From positions 1,736,001-1,800,000 of the forward strand of contig NC_089459.1 of the NCBI RefSeq assembly GCF_026210795.1: a stretch of 64,000 nucleotides of DNA, in the 5' to 3' direction. The stretch comes from Rhizophagus irregularis (taxonomy: Eukaryota; Glomeromycota; Glomeromycetes; Glomerales; Glomeraceae). This document shows positions 35,027 to 46,995 of this stretch, piece after piece. Each line of letters starts with the position of its first letter. The first letter of the stretch is position 1. The notes under the pieces are model-generated. The model was given only the letters and a program-made list of their open reading frames with translations, had not been told where the DNA came from and did not search any database. A program made the position numbers and the translations under genes.

Positions 35027-37176
35027 ATGAGCCATAACGACAATACATTAAATTTCGAAGAAATTAATAAACAATTTATCCATTGGTTTTGTAGCAATGG
35101 AGGAACGATATCACCAAAAATTTCATTCAAAGATTATTCTTCGGAAAATGCAGGTCGGGGAGTTGTCTCAGTTGACGATATAGAGGTTTTCATTACTTTC
35201 GCTTTTGAATACATTCCGTAACATTATATTTAAACATTAATATTCAATTTCAAAATATGTATAGCCGTTTGAAGTGTTATTTAATATTCCGCATTCTATA
35301 GTTCTTTCAGAAAAAACATCATCACTAAAAGATTTAATATCAAGCAGCGAATTTGAAATGCTTAGTAAAATTAATTCGTGGTTTCCACTCATATTGTGCA
35401 TGATGTATGAAAGCCAAAAAGAAAATTCATTATGGAAGCCTTATTTTGATATTTTACCTCGAGAATTTGATACACCAATGTTTTGGAATGAAGACGATCT
35501 TTCTGAATTAGAAGGAACAGGTGTTATCGGTAAGAAAGATGTATTTAATTGTTTCTTAAGCAATTTAATATAACGTATATAAACTTGATTTTATCATGAT
35601 AGATAAAATTGGAAAAGCTGATGCGGAAAAACAATTCAATGACCATTTTCTACCAATAATCCAGGTAATAAAAGTATCAATTATTAATGAATCATTTCTT
35701 TTTTTAAATTTTATGAAGGAAATAAAGAAATTGTTGATTTGATCGTATATTATGGTTATATATATATTTTTTATAATATAACACAGTATAATCATACTAA
35801 TTTTCTTTCGTATTATTTTAGTCAAATTCTTCAATTTTTGATTCAAATATACATAATCTGGAATTATTTCATTGTATGGGATCTCTTGTAATGGCAAATG
35901 CATTTCAAGATAAAATAAGGAATAAGAACATCGAAGAAAATCAAGATAAAAATGAAGAGGACGAAGAGGATGAAGAGAACGAAGATGAAGAGGATGAGAA
36001 AGAAGAAATTACAATGATGCCAATGGCTGATATGTTGAACCATAAAACTGGGTTTAATAACGTATGTCCGTTATATAAATACTTCTCATCTCCTTTCAAT
36101 TTATATATATATATTTTTATCGTTAGGCTCGATTATTTCGTGATAAAGGATTATTAGAAATGACCGCAATTAAGAAAATTAAGAAGGGCGAACAAATTGT
36201 AATTATATAAAGTTGTATTATATATTAAAAATACGTTTTTCTGATACTATTTTTTCCTCAAGTATAATACTTATGGAGAGTTGTGTTCTGCAGGTAAATC
36301 ATACATTTTGATTTCTTATTCTCACAATAATTTTCATACCCACTTTTTTACTTAAATAGACTTACTGCGCAAGTATGGATTTGTTGATGAGAATAATATG
36401 TATGATATAGTGGAATTAAATGGTCAATTTGTAGTTGATACATTATCAATCGATGAAGATACAAAGAATAAAAAGGTACTTAGTCCTTTATGTAACCGCC
36501 ACGAATTTGTTGTTATTGTCATTACTTACGTAATATAAGATCGAAATGTTATTGGAAGAAGATATTTTAGATGAGTAGGTTCTTTGTCATTTTATGTTTG
36601 ACTTTTATACACAAAATTTTTATTTTACATAACTATACACAATCTTATTCAGTATTTTCGTCTTGGATACTACGTGTGAAATACCACCTGAACTAATTAT
36701 AACAGGTATATATGTACATACTGAAGAAATTATACAGCTCGTTGTGATAAAAAAAATCGTTAAATTTTTTTTTTTAACAATCAAAAAGCCAAAGTAATGA
36801 GAATGGATAAAGCCCAATTTAAGAAGCTTCAAAAATCAGAAAAATTCCCTGAACCTAAAATGAACCTTGATATTAAACAATCATTAATTCAGCTATTTGA
36901 GAAACGATTAGCAATGTATAAGACATCAATCAAGGTGAAAGGATAATATATATTTTATTATCTATTTTGTCTATTGTAGTATTACTAAAGAATAATTTTT
37001 TATAGGATGATGATGAAATTTCGAAATCAAATAATATATCGTTGAGAATAAAATATATTATCGTCATGAGATTGGGAGAAAAACGTATACTACAAAATTT
37101 ATTAAACAATCTTAACGATTGGAACGGAGATGACGAAAGAGAAACAAATAGAAAGAAAAGAAAAATCAAAGATTGA
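35027..37176 (+). CDS. SET-domain protein lysine methyltransferase, SETD6/RKM4-like
   Basis: Eleven exons: 35027-35185, 35265-35529, 35603-35664, 35822-36061, 36127-36198, 36263-36293 (31 nt), 36360-36475, 36540-36574 (35 nt), 36653-36705, 36789-36934 and 37006-37176, 450 codons (449 aa). SET parts: GRGVVSVDDIEPFEVLFNIP at the start, MADMLNHKT and YNTYGELCSADLLRKYGF with the S-adenosylmethionine pocket asparagine-histidine and the late tyrosine. A glutamate/aspartate-rich insert interrupts the domain before MADMLNH. A Rubisco-LSMT-type helical substrate domain follows (LIQLFEKRLAMYKTSIK), then a basic tail RKKRKIKD. Yeast Rkm4 methylates a ribosomal protein and animal SETD6 methylates RelA; the substrate here is unknown. 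ATG 35027 has a better context than ATG 35003. Confidence 0.85.
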
Positions 37177-37454
37177 TTGAGGATATCTACATGAACTGGT
37201 CCTTTGGGTACGCGAAACAAAAAATTTTATAATAAAAATTACTGCGCCGCTTATTTTTATATATGGACATCACATGATCTGCTTTAAATTTTATGCACAA
37301 TGCATGTAACGATAAAAAATGCACACGTGTCATCTCTTATTATTAATTAGAAACATTTAAATAAAAGAAATTAAAAATATTTCTTTTCTTTTTTAATCAA
37401 TAAATAATTAAAAAAAACTAATTTACTTAATATATATTAAATAATTATTAAATG

Positions 37455-38051
37455 TCAAATTTTACCAGCCATCCAACCGCGATTCTTCACAGCTAATTCA
37501 ACAGCACAATGTCCCCAATCAATTCCATGATTATGTTTCTTATCACTTGAACCCAAACCAGCTCTTTCCAATGCTTGATCATCATTTAAACAAGTTAAAA
37601 TACCAAAAACACAAGGAATGCCAGAATCCAATCCAACTCTCATTATACCATTACTAACAGCGTCGGCAATATATTCAAAATGCATCGTAGAACCTTTGAT
37701 TAATACTCCAATACAAATAGCCACATCAAAAGTTTGAGTGTTAACAGGCGGAGGTCCAGTTTGTTCTCCTGCTGGCGTTGATGAAAATAATTCTGCTGCA
37801 TTTGGAGTAGCCTGAAGTCTTGATGCTGCAATAAGACGTTGAGTTGCAAATGGTAACTCATATGATCCTGAGACAGATTGAATGGTAATATTCTCGGATT
37901 TAACCGAATATTCATTGGTCATGGTGTCAATTGCTCCTTTTATTAATGCGTCCACTACTGTAATATTCCAACGTGCATGTACGATTAGAACACGCAATGA
38001 AGAACCATCATATTTTTCGATTGGTGGAGCTACTCCTTTAACAGTTGACAT
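37455..38051 (-). CDS. RIB4: 6,7-dimethyl-8-ribityllumazine synthase
   Basis: Penultimate step of riboflavin synthesis: joins 5-amino-6-ribitylaminouracil with 3,4-dihydroxy-2-butanone 4-phosphate. A single uninterrupted ORF of 198 aa. Seen: RVLIVHARWN (substrate-ring pocket), SVSGSYELPFATQRLI, ICIGVLIKGSTMHFEYIADA with the active-site histidine, GIMRVGLDSGIPCVFGILTC and NDDQALERAG. A proline/threonine-rich loop of about 25 residues between the second and third blocks (TPAGEQTGPPPVNTQ) is of the fungal type. An intronless gene is unusual for this island. CCAAT at 38140-38144 lies 89 bp upstream. Confidence 0.96.
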   Translation of the reverse strand: MSTVKGVAPPIEKYDGSSLRVLIVHARWNITVVDALIKGAIDTMTNEYSVKSENITIQSVSGSYELPFATQRLIAASRLQATPNAAELFSSTPAGEQTGPPPVNTQTFDVAICIGVLIKGSTMHFEYIADAVSNGIMRVGLDSGIPCVFGILTCLNDDQALERAGLGSSDKKHNHGIDWGHCAVELAVKNRGWMAGKI

Positions 38052-40048
38052 GTTTCAATTCTCTCGATAAAATAATGTAAAGAATTTCAAACAAAAAACA
38101 CAATTACGCCTTATTTATTGAGTACTAATGTGGCACCGACCAATATTTGATGATCGAATAATTATGATAATGTCACATGATTATTTATTTATTCCTTAAA
38201 AGAAAAGTTTCCTTTTACTGCTGGACAATAGTGTTTATCACTAAGCCTAATCTGAAATATATAGAAGCCATGTGATTGTACTATGTCGGAGTTTGATATG
38301 CTTACACCTAAATCTTAAACGTGGCCATCTGACATTCTTAGGTTATAACCATTTTCTTAAGTAAAACGTACTACCATATTTTATACCAAATAAAAAGTGC
38401 ACGAAAGATAATTTGATGCATTGCAAACCCTTTAGAAAAAACAAATGAAACATCATTTCTCGATAATATAATTCTCATGACACATTACTTGTTGAACATT
38501 TTTTATTATCATTATTATTATATTTTAGTCATTCGAGTTCGCTAATTGTTTGATTACTTTTTTCTTATATGCATAACAGAAATAAAAGTAGGCAAATTCA
38601 TAAGAAAAGCGACAATTCACGGAGAAATTTAACGTATCCACATTGATTATATAAAATTCATGCAATGATTAAATATATAGTATTTAAATCCTTTGATACA
38701 ATAAGAACAAACGAATCACTTACTTAGAGATGAGAATAAATTCTAGAGAATGAATCAGGGGTAGTTAGAATATTCTCTATTAGAGAAAGCCGTTATTAAC
38801 TAACTATAGAAATAGGCTATAAAATATAAACTCGTGATTTTTAGAAGCTTTTTTATCAAAAATAGAAAGAGCATTTAACGAGAAGGCCGCTTTGGCCTGA
38901 AATTAGAGGATATGTAACTATTTGCCGACTGCCACTTGGTTCATGATCATCTTAGGCCTCTGCTGTTATTGCTGTTATTTATTATTATATAAATATATAT
39001 ATGCAAAATAATAATAAAAGGATATGTAGGGACACCGTTAGGTGCAGGAGATATATAAGATTTCATGGCTGTAAAATGAAAATTTTACGGTAATCATTCT
39101 CCCAAAACGCGAGTACGCGACATCATATTAGGAGATTATTATGGTTGGCATTTTGATTCATATATCTTCTCGGTCCGTTTTTTCCAATAATGCCGAATTT
39201 GGCAGTCTGTATAATCGAATATCATGTTTAGCGGATTTAGGTTACTTTATGGTATAGTATTGCGGACTTGCGGTTATAAAAATGTCCAATAATTTATGCA
39301 AAACTGAGGGGCAATCCATCATTATTATGACATCAATCAGACACAGAGATCTTCAACATGCATGTGGCTTGATTGAGGCGCTGAGGCTTTTTGATACATT
39401 GTGAAACATAATTATCGGGAAGTGCCGAGTGCCGACTCTTTTTATGAAATCTCTAGCCAATATTGCGCCGCATTTACATTCAAATCTAATAATTAAAGAA
39501 AGCATATATAGAAATTTATATAATAAAATAAAATAAATATTTACAAAATTAATTTTTTTTTAGTATCTTTGATATATTCTATATTTGGAAAATTCGTGAA
39601 AACTCCGATAAATATGTACATATATGTACTCATTTTTTCAGGAGTGAGCTCCGATCAAAACAAAAAAGGACACGCGGTCGCGAAAGATCTACAGTGTTTA
39701 TTTAGCACTAATTTTTTTTATTCTTAACATTCTTAACATTCTTAACGAGATAGACATTAATTTAACTAATTTCAAAATTTATTGCACCAAAAATTTCTTG
39801 TCCGCATTTAATTAATATTATTACAATAGATATTATGAGTTTCTAAATTATTATTGTACAAAAAGAAACGATAAAATATAAACAATATAGGAAAGAATGT
39901 TTAAGGATAAGAATAGCCCTTTTTTTCTAAAAAAAAGCATTCTAATTTTCAGCCAACATTTTATGTCCGGATGTTTTCTTAATATATGTATTATATTATC
40001 CCAATAATAATTATTTAAAACTTTGATAAGTGTCAATTTCACCGGAAA
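38052..40048. other. 2 kb gap upstream of RIB4 without recognisable gene
   Basis: The longest empty stretch in the gene island. Holds the RIB4 promoter (CCAAT 38140-38144), a GGCCGCTTTGGCC-like hairpin near 38885, a perfect stem GTAAAAT/ATTTTAC (39071-39077, 39082-39088) closing a GAAA loop, and three tandem ATTCTTAAC-like copies at about 39719-39748. Base composition near 38900-39420 is less AT-rich than the spacer norm. No ORF or tRNA seen; a noncoding RNA is possible. Confidence 0.35.
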
Positions 40049-41176
40049 TTATGATGCAAATTTTTCAGAAAAGAAATCAATGTCATTATAATAATTAGTT
40101 GATAAATACCAAATAATCAATAAAATAATTACTAAAATCGAAAATATCCATGTCCAAAAATCTTTACGGTCTTCGGATGCTACGAATAGACCTGACTTAT
40201 TATTGAATTTTTAAAGGATAAAAGAATAATTGTAAAAGAAACCTAAAAGAAATCATTAAATTTTCACGCGTAAAGGAATGTTTTTACCTTTTCCGTTCTA
40301 TGATTAATATTAATATTATCAAATGAAGTAATGATATTATCATTATTATCAAATGGAGCTAATGAGCATTGTTCAACAACTTCGCGCATAAAAGGTTTTG
40401 TCAATGCTTTCAATGCATCGTCATAAGAAAACTAAAAATTTCATAAATTAATAATTATACTCAAACATCAAGAAAAGAAGTTGAAAAATAACATACCCAT
40501 TGCCTATCTCGCTCATTCATTTCTGGCCATCTTTCTTCCAATTTTTCCACTTCCATCTCAAAGAATCTAAATTCGGCCTTTGGTAACCCTTTATTGGTGA
40601 CAGGATGCTTCCAGATACCAATCGAAAACACTATTCGCCCTATTGCACCAGCTGTCCAAGTTTGAATTTTGTTAACATTGAATTAAAAAAAAAATGAAAT
40701 TTTAAAATTCAAACCTTCTTCATATGTTTCTCGTAATGCTGCTTCTTCCTCTGATTCATCATTTTCCCAGCCGCCTTTAGGCTTTAATATGTGAATTGAT
40801 TAAATATAATAATGTTAATATCAATCGAAATTGCTAAACAAAATGAAGCATAATTACCAGCACCCATCCTTCTTGTTTTCTTCGCGTTATCAGAAGGATT
40901 TTTCCGGTTTTCTTATTAATTGGTACACAACCGGCTACCTGTGGCAAAAAAAAATCAAAAATAAATAAGAGAAACACGAAAAAAGTTATATTTTAAAAAC
41001 AAAAAAAAATAAAATAAAAAATAAAAAAAAATAAATTCAAATATAAAAATCTACAACTATATAGAGGGTAAGTTAAATACTAGATTTAAGTTTAAATTAT
41101 TGCTGACCTTGCGTGTGTAGCCTTTATCGTAAACTTGATTTTCACGTCCTGTTCTAGCTTTCAAACCTTGTAACAT
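40049..41176 (-). CDS. Nudix hydrolase (diphosphoinositol polyphosphate phosphohydrolase type) with C-terminal membrane anchor
   Basis: Exons 41176-41108, 40938-40858, 40781-40715, 40651-40497, 40431-40288 and 40195-40049, 221 codons (220 aa). Starts MLQGLKARTGRENQVYDKGY. Core VAGCVPINKKTGKILLITRR, EGWVLPKGG, then the Nudix box GX5EX7REUXEEXGU at residues 53-75 (GGWENDESEEEAALRETYEE). GWVLPKGGWE is typical of the NUDT3/DDP1/Aps1 group, which splits inositol pyrophosphates and diadenosine polyphosphates. The last exon adds a linker and one strongly hydrophobic helix (residues about 185-203, FWTWIFSILVIILLIIWYL), then a short polar tail. This is a tail-anchor layout not seen in yeast Ddp1. Both halves are joined by conserved-phase splices. 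Confidence 0.88.
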
Positions 41177-41346
41177 TTTGATTAAATTTAAAAGTCACGA
41201 AAGTTTAATTGCTTATTCAATTTTTTTTTATTCTCACTTTTCATATTTATATGTACGTTTTTCTATAATTAAATTAATGTGATGCAAAATATGGAAATAA
41301 AATAAATTTGTGGCACGGTACGGAGGCTGAGTTCTAACTAAAAAAT
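41177..41346. promoter_or_regulatory. Divergent promoter Nudix / LACTB2-like
   Basis: 170 bp spacer, AT-rich; no CCAAT box. Both genes start within it and must share regulatory sequence. Confidence 0.35.
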
Positions 41347-42369
41347 ATGCAGCCGAATCTCGCATTATCCCGGGTTTTAGTTTCTGTGTCTCTCTCTCCA
41401 AATAAAATGACAAGCGTGTTACAAGAAATACCGCATTTTACAAGATTAAGTGAGAGAGTCGTCCGTATTCTCGGTTTAAATCCTGGTCACTTAACTTTGC
41501 AAGGTTTGCTTAATTTAAACCTAAATTTCTTCGGTCGAATTCGGTTAACAATTTTTTCAAGTAATAATTTGAATTTTTGAACAGGAACAAATACATATCT
41601 TATTGGAACTGGCTCAAGTAAAATTTTACTGGATACTGGAGAGGGAAAACCCGAATATATTCATTTATTAATCGATTCACTTAAAAAACTTGGAGAAAAT
41701 GTTATTATCTCCGATATATTGATTTCGCACTGGCATTTTGATCATGTTGGAGGTATCGATAATATTCTACAATATGCAAGTGAAAATAATTTACCTTCAC
41801 CCATAGTGCACAAGAAACTCGATCCTGAACATGATAAATCTCATCATACATTCCAGCAAGTAGAAAATAATCAAATTTTCAAAACCGATGGTGCAACTAT
41901 CCGTTCTATTCTTACTCCTGGTCATTCAGAAGATCATGTAGCTTTCTATTTGGAGGAAGAGAACGCAATTTTCACTGGTGACACTGTTCTAGGGCAAGGT
42001 ACAGCTAAATTTGAAAATCTTGGCGAATACATAAATTCATTACAGAAATTGAAACAATTTTCTCCTGATCGTTTATATCCTGGTCATGGCCCAGTGGTTG
42101 AAAATGGCACAGAAAAATTAGAGGAGTATATTACTCATCGTTTGAAACGAGAAGAAGAAATAATTGAAGTTTTAAAAAAGTCGGAAACTCCGTTAACACC
42201 AGGACAGATTGTAGAAATTATCTATGTTAAATATCCTAAACATTTATGGTCCGCAGCAGAACATGGTATAATACTTCATCTTATTAAATTAGAGAATGAT
42301 GGACTAGTTAAGAATATAGATATTGAAAGTTCAAAAGGGAAATGGACTATTATTAATTCTAAAATTTGA
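41347..42369 (+). CDS. Metallo-beta-lactamase-fold hydrolase, LACTB2-like
   Basis: Exons 41347-41503 and 41585-42369, 314 codons (313 aa). LACTB2 proteins are mitochondrial endoribonucleases in animals. Seen: RLSERVVRILGLNPGHLTLQ, GTNTYLIGTG, ILLDTGEGKPEY, the metal site HWHFDH at residues 101-106, TPGHSEDHVAFYL, FTGDTVLGQG and LYPGHGPVV, followed by the winged-helix C-terminus LTPGQIVEIIYVKYPKHLW. The first 20 residues (before a second ATG at 41407) lack acids and could be a short mitochondrial signal. In several fungi related proteins are annotated in polyketide clusters, but nothing here suggests that. Confidence 0.92.
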
Positions 42370-42981
42370 TTATTTAAGAGACAAATATTAAGGTTATCAT
42401 TGTCATTACTCCTTATTTTAAAACCAATGCGAAAATTGTGAAAATTGTGAACTATCTCTACCTACATAATCTCAGAAAGTTATAACTATAATTTGCAAAG
42501 TTTCGTGTACGAGTTTTAATCGAACTAGAAAATAAAGTTAATTCTTTAAAGAGAAGTAAATTATTTTAAAATAAGTAATCAAAAGATTTTTCTTATAGCA
42601 AATCTTGATCTAGTGAAATTTTATTTTATTAATGAAAGAAAAAATAATTGTTTATATTATATTATAACTATTACAGTAAATGATTTACAGAATAATGGTT
42701 GTTGATATTAATGTTATCATACAATTTCATTATGGTTTAGGTTATCTTTATCATTCATATAATTATGTGAATGAATTTGTCCGTTTTAAGATGATAATCT
42801 GATATATAAGAGCTCAAGTTGTTCTTACTGGAATAACATTTTGAAGACAGCCTCAAAGAGTGAAACAAACATCCTAATATCTTTCTTTATTGACGACATT
42901 AGAAAAATAATCCGATTGTAACTGTAACATCAGCCATTACAATTATATACATGATAAAGTATATAAATCACATATATTTTC
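42370..42981. other. Convergent spacer LACTB2-like / PRP17
   Basis: 612 bp, AT-rich 3' UTR sequence; no gene recognised. Confidence 0.35.
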
Positions 42982-45630
42982 TTAATCCTAAATATAAAAA
43001 AGTAACGGAATTAATTATAAATATATTTTAATAAGCAAAATAAGTAATAATTACTTACCCAGAGCTTAATCAATCCATCCCAACTACAAGTAGCTACCTT
43101 TGAAGTTTCGTGAGGATGCCATTCACATCCAATCACAACATTATCATGCGCCTTGAATTTTCTATTCGTTATAAATAAAATGTTAAATTATTTGTACATA
43201 TTTTCTAAAAACAATACCTAACATTATACACTTACTTGAGCATTTTACATGACTTCCAATCCTATAATATAATAAGAAACATCACGTATTAGTAAATTTT
43301 TTTCTTTAGAAAAAACAAGGCTTAAAAGTAATGACGTAATAATATAAACACACTTACCCAAAACCACATACTTCCTTCTGAATCACCCGACATAATAAAT
43401 CTTCCATCAGGTGAAAAATTGACTTGACAAGCATAACCAGCTATTAGATGGCCAGTAAATCGTTTCTTGCGATGTATACGGAACCTATCCTTGGCACCAT
43501 ATATTACAATTTGGTTATCCAACGATTGACAAGCTAACCATTTTTCTGTAAATTATTAAAAAAAATTAATTAAATGAACTCTGAAGCTTTTTAAAAATTC
43601 CAAATAGTATGAGAAACTTAATTACTGTTAGGGTGCAAAGTCACAGCAGGCATACTATGCATATGAGGTTCTGCAATATATTTAATCACCACAGGGATGT
43701 CAAACTCCCATGCTCTCAACGTCTTGTCATCTGAGGTTGTAACAAAACGTCTGTTTTCATCGACAAAAGTGATAGTATTCACAGCACCTAAATGTTGATC
43801 GTATTCTTGTGTTACCTCACCAGTATTAATATCAAACTAAAACGGTGAATATCAATATAATTATGTAAATAAATAAAAATTTTAAGATCAAATATAAAAT
43901 AAAAAAATTTTTAAAAAACATACTTGCACAATCTTTTTATCCGAGCAACCCGCTAAAAATACGTGTTGTTTATCTTCATCAGGATTGAATTTAACAACAT
44001 AGGGTATTTTTCCTGTGGTAAATGACTTAATACACTGGCCTATAATAAAACAATAATTAAAAACCATTTTACATAAACACTTCTAATGTAAAATATTTTG
44101 AATTTAATCATACCAGTCTCGGTGTCCCACAATTTGATATACTTGTCATAACTAGCAGTCAAGAAACGCCTTCCATCATTCGTGAATGTAATATCTCGAA
44201 CTGCTTTGTTATGTCCTATATAAGTTCTTAAGCATCTACGATCATTATACACATCCCAAATCTATATTCAATCATAAAAATTAATCTTTTTTTTTATTTT
44301 GAATCTACTAATAATATAATTTCTTACCTTTACTTTCGCATCCATACTTGAAGACAGAATTAAATGTGCCGATTTGGGGAAAAATCGAATTGCACTGACA
44401 CCTTTATTGTGGCCAGACCTATAGATAGTTAAATAAAGATGTTAACAAAGATATAATGTTACATATGTACAAGCCAACTGACAAATACCATGTATGAATA
44501 CATCGTTTTGGAATAAAACATTCTTGCGTTCCAGGCTCTCCCAGTAAATTAACGTCCAAATCCATCGGTACATGCATATAAGTTCTTCCTTGGTAATCGT
44601 ATTCCGATTTTCCTAGAAAAAAAATTACGTATGTGTAAATAGCTTATCAAAACAACATGCAACACTTTGAACTAGATGTACCATGAAATATTGTTCTTTC
44701 TTGACCAGTCTCAATTTCCTTTTTAGATTTGGTCTCAGATTCGGTCCTTGTAATTATCGTGCCCTAAATAAATATCGTTCATAAATAAATGCTATGTACA
44801 TCCGATTTATCCGATTATAATATAATTACACATTACCTCTGGCGGTCCAACAGGATTTCCGATATTTTCGCCTTCATAACCAGCCCAAGGACCCATGTAC
44901 TTATCTTCACCTTCTAATACAGCAGAATCACCTTTAGGTAATCTCTGCGGCATATCATCTGGTTTAGGTGTCGGATCATAAATAGTAGCACCATTCATTG
45001 CTACAGCTTTCTCTATGTTGCCAACATACCCTGTTCCTGATTGTGTTATAAGTGAAGGATCTAGCGCGTACCCAAAAGAAGTAAAAGTACGTTGTTGTGT
45101 TTTGAATGCTGCTTCACTAAAAGCTTGTTCTTCAACATGACCAGTTAAAACATTCTTATTCATTACTTTTGTACTATATGGATTAGCTGGTCCGAGTACG
45201 GGTTTCATCATATCATCGTACGGTATATTCACGGAAATTTGAGTGTCGGTAGGTCTTGTTAAAATTGAATTCGAAAGTTTTGGATCCTATATGGTGAAAA
45301 TCAACCATATTCACGTCAATTGATGTGCCCTTATAAATTTATTTTTTTCTTTAGATAAAAAACTGGTAAAGGGAATAAATGGTTAAGCGAGGAAGAAACA
45401 ATGAGAACATTTCGAGTAACCCATGTATGGGAAACGCATCTGTTTACAACAGGTTACTTATTAGATAGAACCCAACAATCACCAACCTCTAGACTGACGT
45501 CAGGGGCCAAATCTATCTTTGAACGTTTTACAATTTGAGAATCTGCATTTTCATGATTGGTTCGTTTGGTTGAGTTCTTTGTGAATTCATCTTCACTACT
45601 AGAACCGTATTCGACGGATAATAGATCCAT
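42982..45630 (-). CDS. PRP17: Pre-mRNA-splicing factor PRP17 (CDC40), WD40 protein
   Basis: Acts at the second step of splicing. Twelve exons: 45630-45487, 45286-44837, 44763-44682, 44612-44489, 44418-44328, 44261-44114, 44039-43924, 43836-43626, 43545-43358, 43261-43236 (26 nt), 43161-43059 and 42987-42982 (6 nt: GAT TAA), 563 codons (562 aa). The N-terminus starts [15 protein letters not shown]. Family marks: [52 protein letters not shown] and [20 protein letters not shown]. Then seven WD repeats ([38 protein letters not shown] and final DGLIKLWD). The final aspartate of the last WD motif is supplied by the six-nucleotide terminal exon. Confidence 0.93.
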
Positions 45631-46089
45631 ATCTAAACTTGGTTTATATTCTGGTTTAGCGAAGTAAATCGAGTAAATCGTCAAATTTGTGCTACAAAAA
45701 AAAAAACGGTTCTCAAATCTCAATACAATAACAATTGCGCCATTCAAATAATACAAATAATGAAAATCATGTGACAAATAAGACTTTATTTGGTTAAATT
45801 TTTTTTTGACGGAGAGGTTAATCCGATACAATTTGAATTTGAAATTTGAAAATATTCTAAATAATTCTAAAATGATTTATGATTTCTCATTTTCCACCAC
45901 AAAAACTATGAAAAGATATATTATTAATATATATTATTAATATTGAAAAAATTTTATGATTTTGTGAGGGGAGAATTATGTCTAAATTTTTTTTTGATTA
46001 AAGAATTTTATATTTTTTTTTTTTTAAAAAAAAGAATTAATAAATGAAATAAATAAAAATAATTGTTCGATATAAAGTCCACCGTTTTA
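45631..46089. other. PRP17 upstream region and spacer
   Basis: 459 bp, AT-rich with long T and A runs; no CCAAT box seen. Confidence 0.3.
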
Positions 46090-46377
46090 TTATGGCATCA
46101 TAAGGATAAATGTAACCAATTTGTCCGTCCAATATTTTCGATCGTATAGAATTTGCTCTGCAGATAGAGCAGACCTTGAAGAAAAACTTGTTGCCATTGT
46201 TTTTGTTATTAAAGATATACCGTTTGCTTTTTTGATTTCTTGTGTCGTTATAGATGAAATCGAAGAGATAGTTGAAGGATTAGAAATAACCTTCTCGGAA
46301 GGTTTATAAGTGTGTTGTTGTTGACGATCAAAAGGTGAGTGAATAAGAGCTGGTTCAAAATCTGCGAGGAATGACAT
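46090..46377 (-). CDS. Small hypothetical protein, 95 aa
   Basis: ORF from ATG 46377 (MSFLADFEPALIHSPFDRQQ) to a stop at 46090-46092. Serine/threonine/isoleucine-rich middle (NPSTISSISSITTQE), then SALSAEQILYDRKYWTDKL and a short hydrophobic end. Its composition is protein-like and the start context is plausible, but I do not recognise a family, and the last residues may instead be intron if a further exon exists toward 45.9 kb. It lies between PRP17 and the YVH1-like gene, divergent from the latter. Confidence 0.5.
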   Translation of the reverse strand: MSFLADFEPALIHSPFDRQQQHTYKPSEKVISNPSTISSISSITTQEIKKANGISLITKTMATSFSSRSALSAEQILYDRKYWTDKLVTFILMMP

Positions 46378-46995
46378 ATTTTGTATCAAAAAATTTTAAC
46401 TGATCAAAAAAGTAGATATTTAATGAAAGATATATTTGATGGAAGAAAGAGAAAAAAAGAGCGTGTATTTATAAATATTTTTAATATTTTTAAAATAAAC
46501 AGGAAAAGAAATAAACGAAAAGTTTCAGGTTACTTGTACTTTTTAATAAAGAAAAAATTTTTAATGTGTAACAATTTGAACCTGCATAATCAAGTTATCT
46601 AACAGGTATGTTATTCTAATATATATTCTGTCTAATTTACCCCCGCTGCCCCCGCCAAATTTTACCCAATCTAGAAAAGTAATCAGTTATTGTCGTTTTA
46701 TTAAGTCTATTAATTCTGCAAATAGCCCCAATTTTTATTCCTGTAAAAAGAAGAATTGCGGACAATACAATAATCGCATTGATTTTCCATAAAAAAAAAA
46801 GTCATTGTGACTAACAAGTAAACAGTAAACAAAGTAAACGTCGGAGTTTTAGAGAATAGAGAGTTTTATTAAAAATTTATTTTGATGTATAAATAAAATG
46901 TTTTCATTTGATTGGTTATTAATCACATGATAAATAAATTTCACAGATGCACCAAAATTTAAAAAAAAACAAATCCCTTCTTTTTATCATTAGCT
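46378..46995. promoter_or_regulatory. Divergent spacer, hypothetical ORF / YVH1-like gene
   Basis: 618 bp; ATTGG (inverted CCAAT) at 46911-46915 lies 81 bp before the YVH1-like ATG. No dual-specificity phosphatase motif (HCX5R) was found in any frame here. Confidence 0.4.
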
